Positions 1 to 9,728 of a stretch of 64,000 nucleotides of DNA are shown here, piece after piece; positions within the stretch are counted from its first letter, which is position 1, and the number at the start of each line of letters is the position of its first letter. The position numbers and the translations under genes were made by a program. This DNA comes from Gammaproteobacteria bacterium (lineage in GTDB: Bacteria > Pseudomonadota > Gammaproteobacteria > Tenderiales > Tenderiaceae), in NCBI GenBank assembly GCA_016200485.1, contig JACQEP010000005.1:1-64000 (forward strand), written 5' to 3'. The notes under the pieces are model-generated. The model saw only the letters and a list, made by a program, of their open reading frames with translations. It was not told where the DNA came from and searched no databases.

Positions 1-1
1 C

Positions 2-376
2 GGACGTTCGTGGGGCGTAAGCCTAAATTATCGCCACCGCGAACTTCGGCAATACATCACGGGTTGGATGAACTATTTTTCGCTATCGGAATACTACCGG
101 CCGATCCCAGAACTCGATGAATGGTTACGGCGGCGCATGCGTTGCTGCTACTGGAAACAGTGGCGGTGGCCGCGCACCAAAATCAAACATCTGGTCAACC
201 TGGGCGTCAGTCTGAAGGAAGCGATTAAAACCGGCGTAAGTTCGAAAGGACCGTACGCCATGTCGCGCACACCGATCACGCAAATGGCGATGTCGAACGC
301 TTGGTTGGCCGCACAGGGCTTGGTGTCGATCAAAGATCAGTGGGTCCGTTTTCATTATCCTGCTTCAACCGCCTAG
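2..376 (+). CDS. ltrA: Group II intron-encoded reverse transcriptase/maturase, C-terminal part (5' cut by window edge)
   Basis: The reading frame is open from base 2, so the gene begins outside the window. The visible 124 residues match the C-terminus of bacterial group II intron proteins: a thumb/maturase (domain X) stretch with the pattern RSWGVS...GWMNYF, then LDEWLRRRMR, YWKQWRWPRTK and a conserved tail with NAWLAAQGL. The protein ends right after the maturase domain, so it has no HNH endonuclease domain, as in class C and related introns. It would help splice its own intron RNA and copy it into DNA. The stop codon TAG (374-376) lies inside the predicted intron domain V. Family is clear; activity cannot be judged because the catalytic RT part is not in view. 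Confidence 0.9.
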   Translation, partial: GRSWGVSLNYRHRELRQYITGWMNYFSLSEYYRPIPELDEWLRRRMRCCYWKQWRWPRTKIKHLVNLGVSLKEAIKTGVSSKGPYAMSRTPITQMAMSNAWLAAQGLVSIKDQWVRFHYPASTA

Positions 377-437
377 TGCGGACCCGCATGCTAGGTGGTG
401 TGGGGAGCGCCGGAGAAATACCGGCGCTTACCCGATT
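367..437 (+). mobile_element. 3' end of a group II intron: domains V and VI
   Basis: Bases 367-400 fold into a 34-nt hairpin (ACCGCCTAG pairing with CTAGGTGGT around a GC-rich tip) with a CGC in the position of the catalytic triad, the triad known for group IIC introns. It is followed by a second hairpin at about 402-434 (GGGGAGCGCCGG pairing with CCGGCGCTTACCC) that has an unpaired A on its 3' side, as expected for branch-point domain VI. The intron should end near 436-437. The rest of the intron is upstream of the window. Confidence 0.75.
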
Positions 438-469
438 AGCCGCCACTCGCGCAGGCTTCTGCGTTGAGC

Positions 470-853
470 CTACTTTGCGGCTTGGCATTCTTGTCTTGTC
501 CGATACACGCGCCCATTCTCTGGTGAAACATAGATATTGTCATCTATCCCATGATTCTTTGTTGCTTTACCAGGGATAACGACTATGCAACCAAAGTACA
601 TGACGGCTGCGTAGTCGTCATTGATATCCGAGTGATTGAAGGTAATTACTTGGTCGCTGCCGCCGGCATCTTTAACAGAGAACTTGAGATTTTGACCAAC
701 CTTGTAGTTGCAGTTAAGCCAGTTGTTTAAGTCTTGTTTGCATTCCGCGCCTGCAACTACAAGCTCAAACATTTTGTTGAGCAATGATTGGGCGTCTGCG
801 AGGTTCGACGACGATACTGCGATGAGAAATAATATGAAGCGTAAGGGTTTCAT
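470..853 (-). CDS. Small secreted protein of unknown function
   Basis: 127 residues when started at the ATG just before a typical signal peptide (MKPLRF, hydrophobic core ILFLIAVSSS, likely cleavage after ADAQ). A start 10 codons upstream is open but would hide the signal. The mature part has four or five cysteines (GAECKQ, WLNCNY, YFGCIV, QECQ), compatible with disulfides in the periplasm. I do not recognise the family. It sits alone just downstream of the intron and has a lower-GC, accessory look. Confidence 0.55.
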   Translation of the reverse strand: MKPLRFILFLIAVSSSNLADAQSLLNKMFELVVAGAECKQDLNNWLNCNYKVGQNLKFSVKDAGGSDQVITFNHSDINDDYAAVMYFGCIVVIPGKATKNHGIDDNIYVSPENGRVYRTRQECQAAK

Positions 854-925
854 GGTTCGTAGGTCTCCGTAGATGGCCATCATAATGGCAAACGTTTGAC
901 GTGAGGGGCTCGCTCGACGGAATGG

Positions 926-1375
926 TCAGCCAGAGTTCCAAACAACATAGATTCCTTTGTGCCCAAGTAACCACGCTCGGCGGAACGTGTGGCGCCACGA
1001 CCTCAAATAAGGTTTTATCGTAGGTAGTATGACATTGTCAGGAGTTACGATACGCCCCGCTGTGTAACACAACAACTCGATTGGAACATCCGTTGCGTAT
1101 TTCTTGCGCAGTTTCTTGGAGATTATGCTGGCAGAAGGATCGGATGTTCGTAGATATCCATCATTTGCTACGGCAATTGATTTTGCCATACGTGGATCGC
1201 ACATTTCGACGAGTTCAAATGCGATTTTTCCTTCTGACTGATGCGTGCAAAGTATGTCGGGCTCTGGTGGAGAGCGCTTCTCAATGCTAGTCGGGTCAAT
1301 AGACAACTGCGAAGCAGCCAGAAAGCGCAAGAATACGGCGACTTCTGTTTCTCCCTTGATGTTTTCAGATGCCAT
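926..1375 (-). CDS. Hypothetical protein with a possible PD-(D/E)XK nuclease-like core
   Basis: 149 residues from an ATG. Residues about 37-58 read PPEPDILC...IAFELVEM: an acidic residue after a proline, a short strand, then a strand carrying Glu. This resembles the core of PD-(D/E)XK nuclease folds, but the usual Lys is replaced (ELVE), so activity is uncertain. The C-terminal part is basic and ends in a hydrophobic strand. No partner methylase or specificity subunit is nearby. The fold is an inference from pattern only; the gene may be an orphan from the accessory region. Confidence 0.45.
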   Translation of the reverse strand: MASENIKGETEVAVFLRFLAASQLSIDPTSIEKRSPPEPDILCTHQSEGKIAFELVEMCDPRMAKSIAVANDGYLRTSDPSASIISKKLRKKYATDVPIELLCYTAGRIVTPDNVILPTIKPYLRSWRHTFRRAWLLGHKGIYVVWNSG

Positions 1376-1539
1376 ATCGAAGATTACCGGCTAACTTAAA
1401 GTAGACATCCTACAAGACGTATTACAATACGTCATCACGCATTCTAAATCGTAGTCTTTAGTTGCTCTCATATTTAAAATCAATCAATTACCAATTTTTA
1501 GCGCATCCTAATTCAAAATACGAATAGCTACGTCGTTGC

Positions 1540-1571
1540 GGTGTTTGCTGAACCAGGAATAAGCAAACACC
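1540..1571. repeat. 10-bp perfect inverted repeat
   Basis: GGTGTTTGCT (1540-1549) is repeated inverted as AGCAAACACC (1562-1571) with a 12-nt spacer. It lies in the 295-bp gene-free stretch 1376-1670, which is AT-rich and otherwise shows nothing I can name. T-rich sequence follows on the plus strand (after about 1580), so it could be a weak terminator-like hairpin. Confidence 0.4.
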
Positions 1572-1670
1572 GGTTAGTTTCTGTTGTTTTTGATTATGGC
1601 TTATCCGCCAGGATTTTTACAAATTAGCTAACGCTTATTTAGCTCCGATATTTATCCTTTTTGCCCAAAA

Positions 1671-2186
1671 TCACAAAAATAACCTGCTCAACTCTGGATC
1701 GGCCCTGCTTTTCTCCCAGCAATCATCAAAATACTTGAGTAACTGCCTGCATTTGAGCGGAGCATGGAAGCAGACTTCGCCTTCATAACGGTCTGTCAGG
1801 CGGCGGTGTACTAGGCCGCTGTCGTCGGCGATGACGAATTCTTCGGTGTTGTCTTTGTATTCAATCGGTGGTTTGCGAATTTGCAGGCGACTGCTGATGC
1901 GGTGGCTCAATTCAACTATGCGGCTGCCTTGTTTGACGACGGGGATGGAGTCTTGAACGATGATGCGCACCATGGCGTAGCGGCTGGAGGTGGCCAGCTT
2001 CAAGATCGCGTCGCAGAACGGTTGCTGGTTGTAGATTTTATTATCCAGCTGGTGGCTGAAGATAATGAGGGAACGCTGGGCCTGGGCGGCGAGGGTGGTG
2101 ATGGCTTCACGAACGTCATCGCTGCTGGTGCTTTGGAGTACGTCTGTTGAGCTGCCTAGCGTGAGTTGGTTGAGATCGAGGGCCAT
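1671..2186 (-). CDS. Conserved hypothetical protein (phospholipase D-like/DUF7931 type)
   Basis: 171 residues from the ATG at 2186, which follows a clear GGAGCGA ribosome site; an earlier in-frame start would add 14 unlike residues. A region of the pattern SLIIFSHQLDNKIYNQ (about residues 38-53) and later EEFVIADDSG, VHRR and CWEKS are typical of a conserved gammaproteobacterial family whose fold resembles the PLD superfamily, but I see no HKD catalytic motif. The function is unknown. Genes of this kind are usually single. The small RNA candidates lie just upstream, on the same strand. Confidence 0.6.
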   Translation of the reverse strand: MALDLNQLTLGSSTDVLQSTSSDDVREAITTLAAQAQRSLIIFSHQLDNKIYNQQPFCDAILKLATSSRYAMVRIIVQDSIPVVKQGSRIVELSHRISSRLQIRKPPIEYKDNTEEFVIADDSGLVHRRLTDRYEGEVCFHAPLKCRQLLKYFDDCWEKSRADPELSRLFL

Positions 2187-2243
2187 CGGTTCGCTCCTGT
2201 TGTGCCGCGTTGAATTAATTGTACGCATTCATGGCGAATAGGC

Positions 2244-2345
2244 AAAAAAAACCGAACTACCTTGGGGGAGATAGTTCGGTCACAGATTCCGGGGGCGACA
2301 GTGGCGAGCGTCGGGGTAGATGCGGGGGTAGCCACTGTCATTCCG
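2244..2345 (-). ncRNA. Small RNA candidate 1 with C-rich loops
   Basis: Read on the minus strand: a 9-bp stem GACAGTGGC/GCCACTGTC (2297-2339) with a large loop holding CCCCC and CCCC, a single-stranded CCCCC linker, then a stem ACCGAACTA/TAGTTCGGT (2251-2280) with CTCCCCC in the loop, followed by a T run (2244-2250). This is a compact two-hairpin RNA with an intrinsic terminator and four unpaired C tracts. A close copy lies 200 bp away. No open reading frame is convincing. C-rich-loop small RNAs (for example sX13 of Xanthomonas) pair with G-rich ribosome sites; a like role is inferred here. Confidence 0.65.
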
Positions 2346-2439
2346 CCCGTGAATTAGTTATCGGCCATTGGTTGCCAGTTCCGTGTGCGCTGTGTCACAA
2401 AATCGGACAAATCTTTTAGCCGTTTTTTGCCAGGCGCAT

Positions 2440-2544
2440 AAAAAAAACCGAATCACCTAGGGGGAGTGATTCGGTCTGGTACTTGGGCTGAGTCAGCGAC
2501 AGTGCGTCGGGGTGGATGCGGGGGAGTCGCTAGTGTCTCAGCCC
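2440..2544 (-). ncRNA. Small RNA candidate 2 with C-rich loops, paralogue of candidate 1
   Basis: On the minus strand: stem GGGCTGAG/CTCAGCCC (2485-2544) with an inner AGCGAC/GTCGCT stem, a loop with CCCCC and CCCC, then terminator stem ACCGAATCA/TGATTCGGT (2447-2475) with CTCCCCC in the loop, and a T run (2440-2446). The loop core is the same as in candidate 1 at 20 of 21 positions, whereas the stems differ in sequence but keep pairing. Such stem covariation around a fixed loop supports a structured RNA. The inferred start is just upstream of GGGCTGAG, from the promoter at 2549-2576. Confidence 0.68.
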
Positions 2545-2548
2545 ATGG

Positions 2549-2576
2549 ATTGTATTATCCATAGCCTGGGGGTGAA
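2549..2576 (-). promoter_or_regulatory. Sigma-70-like promoter for small RNA candidate 2
   Basis: Minus strand -35 TTCACC (2571-2576) and -10 TACAAT (2549-2554) with a 16-nt spacer. The predicted start (about 2542-2543) falls at the base of the first hairpin of the RNA, the arrangement expected for a self-standing small RNA gene. Confidence 0.5.
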
Positions 2577-2643
2577 TTCTGCGAACTGGGTCACAGTTCG
2601 CGATTTTCCCTGTTTGGGTCTCAAGGTCAGCTTTGGACCCATT

Positions 2644-2672
2644 GTAAGGGCGGGTTTAAAATCCGCCCTTAC
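2644..2672 (-). repeat. Palindromic hairpin after purB
   Basis: GTAAGGGCGG and CCGCCCTTAC form a perfect 10-bp stem around a 9-nt AT-rich loop, directly downstream of the purB stop. There is no T run, so it is more like a dispersed palindromic unit than a standard terminator, though it may stabilise or end the transcript. Confidence 0.5.
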
Positions 2673-2678
2673 CCATCC

Positions 2679-4061
<1,383 letters not shown>

Positions 4062-4688
4062 TTAATAAGTTTCTTCGAGTATGATTTTGGTTTGATCCAG
4101 TAACTTGCGGCGACTGAATAGTAGTTTTAATCGGTGGCCGCCACACTGATGCCACAGCACGGTTGAACGAATTCCTGCCAGCAATAACGCACGCACCTTG
4201 GCCGCGTTGTCTGAGTTTGACAGGTGTCCTTGTTCGCCGATGACAATAATCTTGGGCGGAATGGTGCTGATGGTGGTGCTGTATAAATCACCGAGGCGGG
4301 CAATGACGTTTTCGTGGGTGTGCGTAAAATGCTCGGCCTGGTTTTTGGCGAAGTCTAACCCCTTACTGACTTTGCGCAACAGATCCTGATTTTTGGTCAG
4401 CTTACGCTCCAAATGCATCAGCGAAATGACGTATTTGGTTAGCTCTAGATCGCGGTAAGTCGTCGCATCGCCGAATTGTTCGAGAATCACCTTGAGGCCT
4501 GATTCAACACCTTTGGCAGAACCAAACACTTCATCAACGTTTTTCGGGTCGGTGACAAACAGACTTTTAATGCAAACCTCAAAGTCATGGCTGTTGGCAT
4601 TGCCTTTGTAGGCGATTTGTTTCACCAGCGAAACGGCCTGCCAGATACCGGCAAAGGCCATGACTTGATCGCGATATGAATGTTCCAT
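4062..4688 (-). CDS. hflD: High-frequency lysogenization protein HflD homologue
   Basis: 208 residues, close to the E. coli length of about 213. The all-helical sequence begins MEHSYRDQVMAFAGIWQAV and has LMHLERKL in the middle and RAALL-like helices near the end. In E. coli HflD is a peripheral membrane protein that affects lambda lysogeny; its native role is unclear. A longer open frame runs 55 codons upstream into mnmA but is plainly a shadow. It lies 10 bp after mnmA and 15 bp before purB, so the three are probably cotranscribed. Confidence 0.93.
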   Translation of the reverse strand: MEHSYRDQVMAFAGIWQAVSLVKQIAYKGNANSHDFEVCIKSLFVTDPKNVDEVFGSAKGVESGLKVILEQFGDATTYRDLELTKYVISLMHLERKLTKNQDLLRKVSKGLDFAKNQAEHFTHTHENVIARLGDLYSTTISTIPPKIIVIGEQGHLSNSDNAAKVRALLLAGIRSTVLWHQCGGHRLKLLFSRRKLLDQTKIILEETY

Positions 4689-4698
4689 GCGGGTGTGT

Positions 4699-5826
4699 TT
4701 ATCCTGAATGCGCCTGGCGCAGTGTTGTGGTCTGGATCGCTGTGGTTTCGATAATCCCGCCGCCGAGACATTCATCGCCCTGATAAAAGACCACGGATTG
4801 GCCCGGTGTGACGGCACGTTGCGGCGTGTCGAAGGATACCAGGCACCGGCCATCCGCCAGTGCTGTGACCACGCAGTCCTGATCGGTTTGCCGATAGCGT
4901 GTCTTGGCGGCGCAGCGGAGTGGCATTGCGGGTGTTTCGCCGCTGGTCCAATGCAATTGTCCGGCTTCCAGACTGTCGGAGTAGAGCAGCGGATGATCGT
5001 GGCCCTGTGCTACCAACAATACATTGCGCGCCACATCTTTGCCAACGACAAACCACGGCTCGCCGTTGGTGTCTTTCAGACCACCAATGCCCAAACCTTG
5101 GCGTTGGCCTAAGGTATAAAACATCAAACCGTCATGTTGGCCGACGAGTTTGCCTTCGGGTGTGCGCATTTCGCCGCGTTGCGCCGGTAAATAACGATTC
5201 AGAAAATTTTTAAAATCGAGTTCACCGATGAAGCAAATCCCGGTGCTGTCCTTTTTGTCGTGATTGACAAAACCGGCATCGGCGGCGATCTTGCGTACTT
5301 CGGGTTTGGTCAGATCACCCAATGGAAACAGGGTGCGCGACAATTGTGGCTGGCCAAGGGTATAGAGAAAATACGTTTGATCCTTATTCAGATCAGCGGC
5401 TTTCAACAAGCGATAACGGCCATCACGAAACTCAACCTTGGCGTAATGGCCGGTGGCGATTTTGTCCGCGCCTTGGGCCAGGGCGTGATCGAGAAAGGCC
5501 TTGAACTTGATTTCCTTGTTGCACAGCACATCCGGGTTTGGGGTGCGATAGCGGCGGTATTCTTCGAGAAAGTAGGAAAACACGCGATCCCAATATTCCT
5601 TGGCGAAATTGATGCCGTCCATCGCGATGCCGAGCTGGTCGCAGACGGCCATTACGTCCTGCGAATCCTGTACCGCGGGGCATTTGCCGTCCGGAAAGTC
5701 TTCCCAGTTTTTCATGAACAGCCCGCTCACGGCGCAACCCTGCTGCTTGAGCAACAGTGCCGCGACCGAGGAGTCGACGCCGCCGGACATGCCGACAATG
5801 ACGCGCTGGGGGCTGTGTTGAACCAT
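4699..5826 (-). CDS. mnmA: tRNA-specific 2-thiouridylase MnmA
   Basis: 375 residues. It makes the 2-thio group of the wobble uridine of tRNA-Lys, Glu and Gln, using ATP and a sulfur relay. Visible motifs are the PP-loop GMSGGVDSS (residues 12-20), catalytic Cys102 in LCNKEIKF and Cys198 in STGICFIGE, which correspond to the two catalytic cysteines of the E. coli enzyme. I start at the ATG at 5826; a TTG seven codons upstream is also open. It is followed by hflD as in E. coli. Confidence 0.97.
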   Translation of the reverse strand: MVQHSPQRVIVGMSGGVDSSVAALLLKQQGCAVSGLFMKNWEDFPDGKCPAVQDSQDVMAVCDQLGIAMDGINFAKEYWDRVFSYFLEEYRRYRTPNPDVLCNKEIKFKAFLDHALAQGADKIATGHYAKVEFRDGRYRLLKAADLNKDQTYFLYTLGQPQLSRTLFPLGDLTKPEVRKIAADAGFVNHDKKDSTGICFIGELDFKNFLNRYLPAQRGEMRTPEGKLVGQHDGLMFYTLGQRQGLGIGGLKDTNGEPWFVVGKDVARNVLLVAQGHDHPLLYSDSLEAGQLHWTSGETPAMPLRCAAKTRYRQTDQDCVVTALADGRCLVSFDTPQRAVTPGQSVVFYQGDECLGGGIIETTAIQTTTLRQAHSG

Positions 5827-5878
5827 TTCGCCTGAATCTGTAGCCAAAGAGGCGGTATTTTAACCTAAAAACGCTGGG

Positions 5879-6802
5879 TTACGTAGGTTTGGTGTCCTTG
5901 GCACGGCTAACGATCAAGGCTCCGGCGATGACCAGGGTGGCGCCGAGGAACTGGACGAAGGTGAGTTGCTCATCCAATACCAGGTAGGCGAGAAAAATGG
6001 TTATCACCGGCCCCACGGCGCTGATGATGGCAGCGGGACCAGCGCCGATGCGTTCGATCCCGGCGTTCATGAAAAAGGCGGGGATGACGGTGGAGAACAC
6101 AGCCATGATTAGGGCCAGGCCATAGACCGGTGCGGGCAAGTGCAGGATGACCGGGTCGTAGCGGAGTCCGAAATGAAGCAGGGTGGCGATGCTGGCGATG
6201 GTCATGGCATAGGCGGTGAAGCGCGTTGAACCCAGGCGTTTGACCATCTCGCCACTGCCGATCAGGTAAATGGAAAAGGCGGTGGTGCTGCCGAAGATAA
6301 AGGCCGCGCCGAGGATTACGTCTGGACCGGCCAGGATCAGTTCCTTGGCAAATACAATGACGATGCCGCCATAACTGAGGACCAGCGCCACAACCTCCGG
6401 AGTGCGAATCGGCCGCTGCAGAAAGATCGCCGACAACAGCACCACGAGCGTTGGGTAGAGCATCAGAATTAATCGTTCCAGACTGGCGCTGATATAACTC
6501 AAACCAACAAAATCGAGATATGCCGCCAGATAAAAGCCGATCACACCCAGTCCCAGAAGGTGAATCATGTCCTGCCGAGTGAGCGGGGTCTGCTGATTTC
6601 GTTCAAGCAACACGATGGCGACCAGGAAAAAAGGCAGTGATAGCACCATGCGCAAAGTCATCAACATCAACGGTGTGATCTGGGCGCCGTAACCGTAGGC
6701 CAGCTTGATCAGTATCGCTTTGGCCGAGTAGGAGAAGGCAGCGATGATGACCAGCATCAGGCCGCTCATCATGTGTGTGGGTGAATTATTTGCTGGACTC
6801 AC
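5879..6802 (-). CDS. EamA/DMT-family transporter
   Basis: 307 residues, about ten hydrophobic segments in two homologous halves, the layout of EamA drug/metabolite exporters in the inner membrane. The start is a GTG at 6802 preceded by TAGGAGAG at good spacing. The second half contains the usual pattern of small residues and proline (AIISAVGPVITIFLAYLVLDE). The substrate cannot be told. It sits between nudJ and mnmA, breaking the E. coli order, with a 14-bp palindrome upstream. Confidence 0.88.
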   Translation of the reverse strand: MSPANNSPTHMMSGLMLVIIAAFSYSAKAILIKLAYGYGAQITPLMLMTLRMVLSLPFFLVAIVLLERNQQTPLTRQDMIHLLGLGVIGFYLAAYLDFVGLSYISASLERLILMLYPTLVVLLSAIFLQRPIRTPEVVALVLSYGGIVIVFAKELILAGPDVILGAAFIFGSTTAFSIYLIGSGEMVKRLGSTRFTAYAMTIASIATLLHFGLRYDPVILHLPAPVYGLALIMAVFSTVIPAFFMNAGIERIGAGPAAIISAVGPVITIFLAYLVLDEQLTFVQFLGATLVIAGALIVSRAKDTKPT

Positions 6803-6851
6803 GTTTTATCTCTCCTAAACGCGGCCACGAATTCCGGATGCAAAATATACA

Positions 6852-6879
6852 TGCAGTCACACGAATATTCGTGGCTGCA
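6852..6879. repeat. Palindrome upstream of the EamA gene
   Basis: CACGAATATTCGTG (6860-6873) is a perfect 14-bp palindrome, flanked by TGCAG and CTGCA, which extends the hairpin. It lies in the 240-bp gap between nudJ and the transporter gene. There is no T run on either side. It could be a regulator site or an mRNA hairpin. Confidence 0.45.
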
Positions 6880-7045
6880 AGTTGTTCCGAATGAAAGTTG
6901 GGTATCTATAAACGAGCAGCTACGGGCGCGTTAGCGTCGCCATGGCCACAGTTGGAAAGAAGAATCAGTGATGGTGTAAAAGCAGTTCATGGCGGGAGCA
7001 TAGAGGCGACGACTTGCGAGTGTCAAGCGGGATCACATTTGATTG

Positions 7046-7504
7046 TTATTCTTCGAGAGATACATCCACCAACAAACTCAGCGGATAACGATGCCCGGCC
7101 TGATAGTCATTGATGCATCGTCGTACCAACGGACTCCGCAGACGTGGCGAAAGGTTTTCGATCTCAGCAAGTGTGAGCCAATGCGGGGCGACGATGCCTT
7201 GATCCAGCGCACGATTCGGATCATGCCCGGTGATATCGCCCGTGAAACACACGCGCAGGTAGGTGTCACCCGTCTCCGGATTGATCCAGCGATAAATGCC
7301 GGTCACGGCGGTGGGTGTGAAGTGATAGCCGGTTTCTTCCAGCGTTTCACGGATCGCGGCGTCGATCAGGCTTTCACCTGCTTCGAGATGCCCCGCCGGT
7401 TGATTGAAGACGGTTTCGGGATGACCAACGTCCTCTTCGACCAGCAAATAGCGGTCGTTATCGGCGACGAGGGTGGCGACGGTGACGCGGGGTTTCCAAA
7501 CCAT
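7046..7504 (-). CDS. nudJ: Nudix hydrolase NudJ (phosphatase of thiamine and nucleoside diphosphates)
   Basis: 152 residues. The Nudix box [22 protein letters not shown] (residues 38-59 region) is intact: G-x5-E-x7-REUxEExGU. The N-terminus [13 protein letters not shown] and NQPAGHLE are typical of NudJ, which hydrolyses nucleoside di- and triphosphates and HMP-pyrophosphate. Position between rluE and mnmA is the E. coli order. The start at 7504 matches family length; the preceding rluE frame runs 47 bp into this gene. Confidence 0.92.
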   Translation of the reverse strand: MVWKPRVTVATLVADNDRYLLVEEDVGHPETVFNQPAGHLEAGESLIDAAIRETLEETGYHFTPTAVTGIYRWINPETGDTYLRVCFTGDITGHDPNRALDQGIVAPHWLTLAEIENLSPRLRSPLVRRCINDYQAGHRYPLSLLVDVSLEE

Positions 7505-8093
7505 GGGACGAAACTTTAGCACGTTTCGGAGTCGACTGCGCCAACCACTCCGGTGGGCAGGGTTCCTCGCGCCACTCACCCGGAGTCAGTCCCTCTAGCG
7601 TGAATGGACCGATCGCATAGCGAATCAGGCGCAAGGTGGGGTGGCCGACGGCCGCCGTCATGCGTCGCACCTGACGATTGCGGCCCTCGCTGATAATCAG
7701 CTCGATCCAGGCGGTGGGGATGCTGGTGCGATAGCGAATCGGCGGATCGCGTGGCCAAATCGCCGGTTCCGGGATCAGGCGCACTTGGGCCGGACGGGTC
7801 GGGCCGTCGTTGAGTGTCACACCGTGCCGTAACTGTTCCAGCGCCGTCTCATCCGGAATGCCTTCAATCTGTGCCCAATAGGTTTTTTCCAGCTTCTGGC
7901 GTGGATGGGTGATGCGATGCTGAATCGCGCCGTCATCGGTCATGAGCAACAAGCCCTCGCTGTCACGGTCGAGCCGCCCCGCTGCATACACACCCGGCAT
8001 CTTGATATAGTCCGCCAGCGTCCGCCGACCTTCCTGGTCGGTGAATTGCGTCAGCACGTCGAAGGGTTTGTTGAACAGGATCAGCTTAGCCAT
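7458..8093 (-). CDS. rluE: 23S rRNA pseudouridine synthase RluE
   Basis: 211 residues. RluE converts U2457 of 23S rRNA to pseudouridine in E. coli. Motif [18 protein letters not shown] (residues 38-55) carries the catalytic Asp42, followed by KTYWAQIEG and the [10 protein letters not shown] motif typical of the RsuA/RluB/E/F family. There is no S4 domain, as in RluE. The start is the ATG at 8093. The C-terminal tail is very rich in Arg and overlaps nudJ by 47 bp, an unusually long same-strand overlap. Divergent from icd. Confidence 0.93.
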   Translation of the reverse strand: MAKLILFNKPFDVLTQFTDQEGRRTLADYIKMPGVYAAGRLDRDSEGLLLMTDDGAIQHRITHPRQKLEKTYWAQIEGIPDETALEQLRHGVTLNDGPTRPAQVRLIPEPAIWPRDPPIRYRTSIPTAWIELIISEGRNRQVRRMTAAVGHPTLRLIRYAIGPFTLEGLTPGEWREEPCPPEWLAQSTPKRAKVSSHGLETPRHRRHPRRR

Positions 8094-8107
8094 GGGCGGG
8101 ATAGGGG

Positions 8108-8116
8108 TGGTAGAAT
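8108..8116 (+). promoter_or_regulatory. Extended -10 promoter of icd
   Basis: TGG-TAGAAT (8108-8116) forms an extended -10 element in the 60-bp gap between divergent rluE and icd. The start would be near 8123, leaving about 30 nt of leader that includes the TTGGAG ribosome site before the icd ATG. Confidence 0.45.
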
Positions 8117-8153
8117 GATGGGCTAATTTTGCACAACTGAACTTGGAGTTTCC

Positions 8154-9410
8154 ATGGCTTATCAAAAGATCAAAGTACCGACCCATGGCGAAAAAATCAA
8201 AGTCGCGGCCAATGGCGCGCTCACGGTGCCTAACAATCCTATCATTCCCTACATCGAAGGGGACGGCATCGGGGTCGATATCACGCCGGTCATGATCAAG
8301 GTCATCGACGCCGCCGTGGCCAAGGCCTATGGCGGCAAGCGCAAGATCTCATGGATGGAAGTTTATGCCGGTGAAAAATCGACCCACGTTTACGACAAAG
8401 ACACTTGGCTGCCTGCTGAGACCATGGATGCCGTTAGAGAATTTGTTGTTTCCATCAAAGGGCCATTGACCACGCCCGTCGGCGGCGGTATCCGTTCGCT
8501 GAATGTCACGCTGCGTCAGGAACTCGATCTTTATGTCTGTCTGCGCCCGGTGCGTTATTTCGACGGCACCCCCAGCCCGCTGAAAGAACCGGAAAAGACC
8601 GACATGGTGATCTTCCGTGAAAACTCCGAAGACATCTATGCCGGCATCGAATGGGCTGCCGGTACGCCGGAAGCGAAGAAGCTGATCGACTTCCTGCAAA
8701 AGGAAATGGGCGTTAAGAAGATTCGGTTCCCGGGAACGTCAGGTATCGGCATCAAGCCCGTTTCCAGCGAAGGCACGCAGCGTTTGGTGCGCAAGGCAAT
8801 TCAATACGCCATCGACAACAACCGCGATTCTGTCACGTTGGTGCATAAAGGCAACATCATGAAGTTCACTGAAGGTGGCTTCAAAACTTGGGGCTATGAA
8901 TTAGCGAAGAAGGAATTCGGCGCCATCGAAATCGATGCCGGTCCGTGGTGCAAATTCAAGAATCCAAAAACGGGCAAAGATATTATTGTCAAAGACGTCA
9001 TCGCCGATGCGTTTCTGCAACAAATCCTGCTGCGTCCGGATGAATACAGCGTGATTGCGACATTGAATTTGAATGGCGATTACATCTCCGATGCATTGGC
9101 GGCACAGGTGGGTGGTATTGGTATTGCGCCCGGTGCCAATTTGTCAGACACCGTTGCCATGTTCGAAGCGACACACGGTACGGCACCTAAATATGCGGGG
9201 CAGAATAAAGTTAATCCAGGCTCGATTATTCTGTCAGGTGAAATGATGTTGCGTCACATGGGTTGGGTTGAAGCCGCGGATCTGATCATCAAGGGATTAA
9301 GCGGTGCAATCTCCGCCGGTACTGTGACTTACGATCTGGCGCGATTGATGCCGGGCGCGAAAGAACTGAGCTGCTCTGGTTTTGGCGATGCGCTGATCGC
9401 CAAGATGTAA
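8154..9410 (+). CDS. icd: NADP-dependent isocitrate dehydrogenase
   Basis: 418 residues. It oxidises isocitrate to 2-oxoglutarate in the TCA cycle. The substrate loop [23 protein letters not shown] holds the regulatory Ser115 (Ser113 of E. coli, phosphorylated by AceK) and conserved arginines. [10 protein letters not shown] near residue 341 has the Lys-Tyr pair that marks NADP rather than NAD preference. [10 protein letters not shown] gives metal-binding aspartates. A good ribosome site (TTGGAG) precedes the ATG. Divergent from rluE, as in E. coli. Confidence 0.98.
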   Translation: MAYQKIKVPTHGEKIKVAANGALTVPNNPIIPYIEGDGIGVDITPVMIKVIDAAVAKAYGGKRKISWMEVYAGEKSTHVYDKDTWLPAETMDAVREFVVSIKGPLTTPVGGGIRSLNVTLRQELDLYVCLRPVRYFDGTPSPLKEPEKTDMVIFRENSEDIYAGIEWAAGTPEAKKLIDFLQKEMGVKKIRFPGTSGIGIKPVSSEGTQRLVRKAIQYAIDNNRDSVTLVHKGNIMKFTEGGFKTWGYELAKKEFGAIEIDAGPWCKFKNPKTGKDIIVKDVIADAFLQQILLRPDEYSVIATLNLNGDYISDALAAQVGGIGIAPGANLSDTVAMFEATHGTAPKYAGQNKVNPGSIILSGEMMLRHMGWVEAADLIIKGLSGAISAGTVTYDLARLMPGAKELSCSGFGDALIAKM

Positions 9411-9422
9411 AATTAAAAACTT

Positions 9423-9455
9423 CGCCGGTTGCCCTGCCTCCCTGGGCGACCGGCG
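9423..9455 (-). terminator. Terminator between icd and csp (acts for csp)
   Basis: CGCCGGTTGCCC and GGGCGACCGGCG form a strong stem at 9423-9455. On the minus strand it is followed by AAGTTTTTAATTTT, so it is a good intrinsic terminator for the csp gene. On the plus strand no T run follows, so icd would end here only weakly. Confidence 0.7.
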
Positions 9456-9479
9456 TGTAGGAGCCTACCGGCGATGAGC

Positions 9480-9728
9480 TTAGCTATTAGCTTCGTTGGA
9501 GTTGCTGGGTCTGGCGTCAGGTACATTGGCAACCCTGATGCCGGATGCCAACAGACCTTTCGGTCCTTGATTCAAATCGAACAGAACCTTCTGACCTTGG
9601 CGTAGCGATTTGTAACCATCCATGTCAATCGCAGAAAAGTGGACGAAAATATCATCACCACCTTCGTCTGGAGCGATAAAGCCATACCCCTTAGCATTAC
9701 TGAACCACTTCACTGTACCTGTCGCCAT
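9480..9728 (-). CDS. cspD: Cold-shock domain protein (CspD-like)
   Basis: 82 residues from MATGTVKWF; an upstream in-frame ATG would add eight unlikely residues. RNP1 (KGYGFI) and RNP2 (IFVHFS) single-strand nucleic-acid binding motifs are intact, and a 15-residue polar tail follows the domain. It lies upstream of clpS in divergent orientation, as cspD does in E. coli, so it may be a CspD-like replication or RNA-binding factor. The domain is certain, the subtype less so. It has a long structured leader. Confidence 0.9.
   Translation of the reverse strand: MATGTVKWFSNAKGYGFIAPDEGGDDIFVHFSAIDMDGYKSLRQGQKVLFDLNQGPKGLLASGIRVANVPDARPSNSNEANS

Noticed and set aside
5260-5835. Long plus-strand frame of 191 codons inside mnmA
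   Set aside because: It is antisense to the conserved mnmA coding sequence and has no family pattern.
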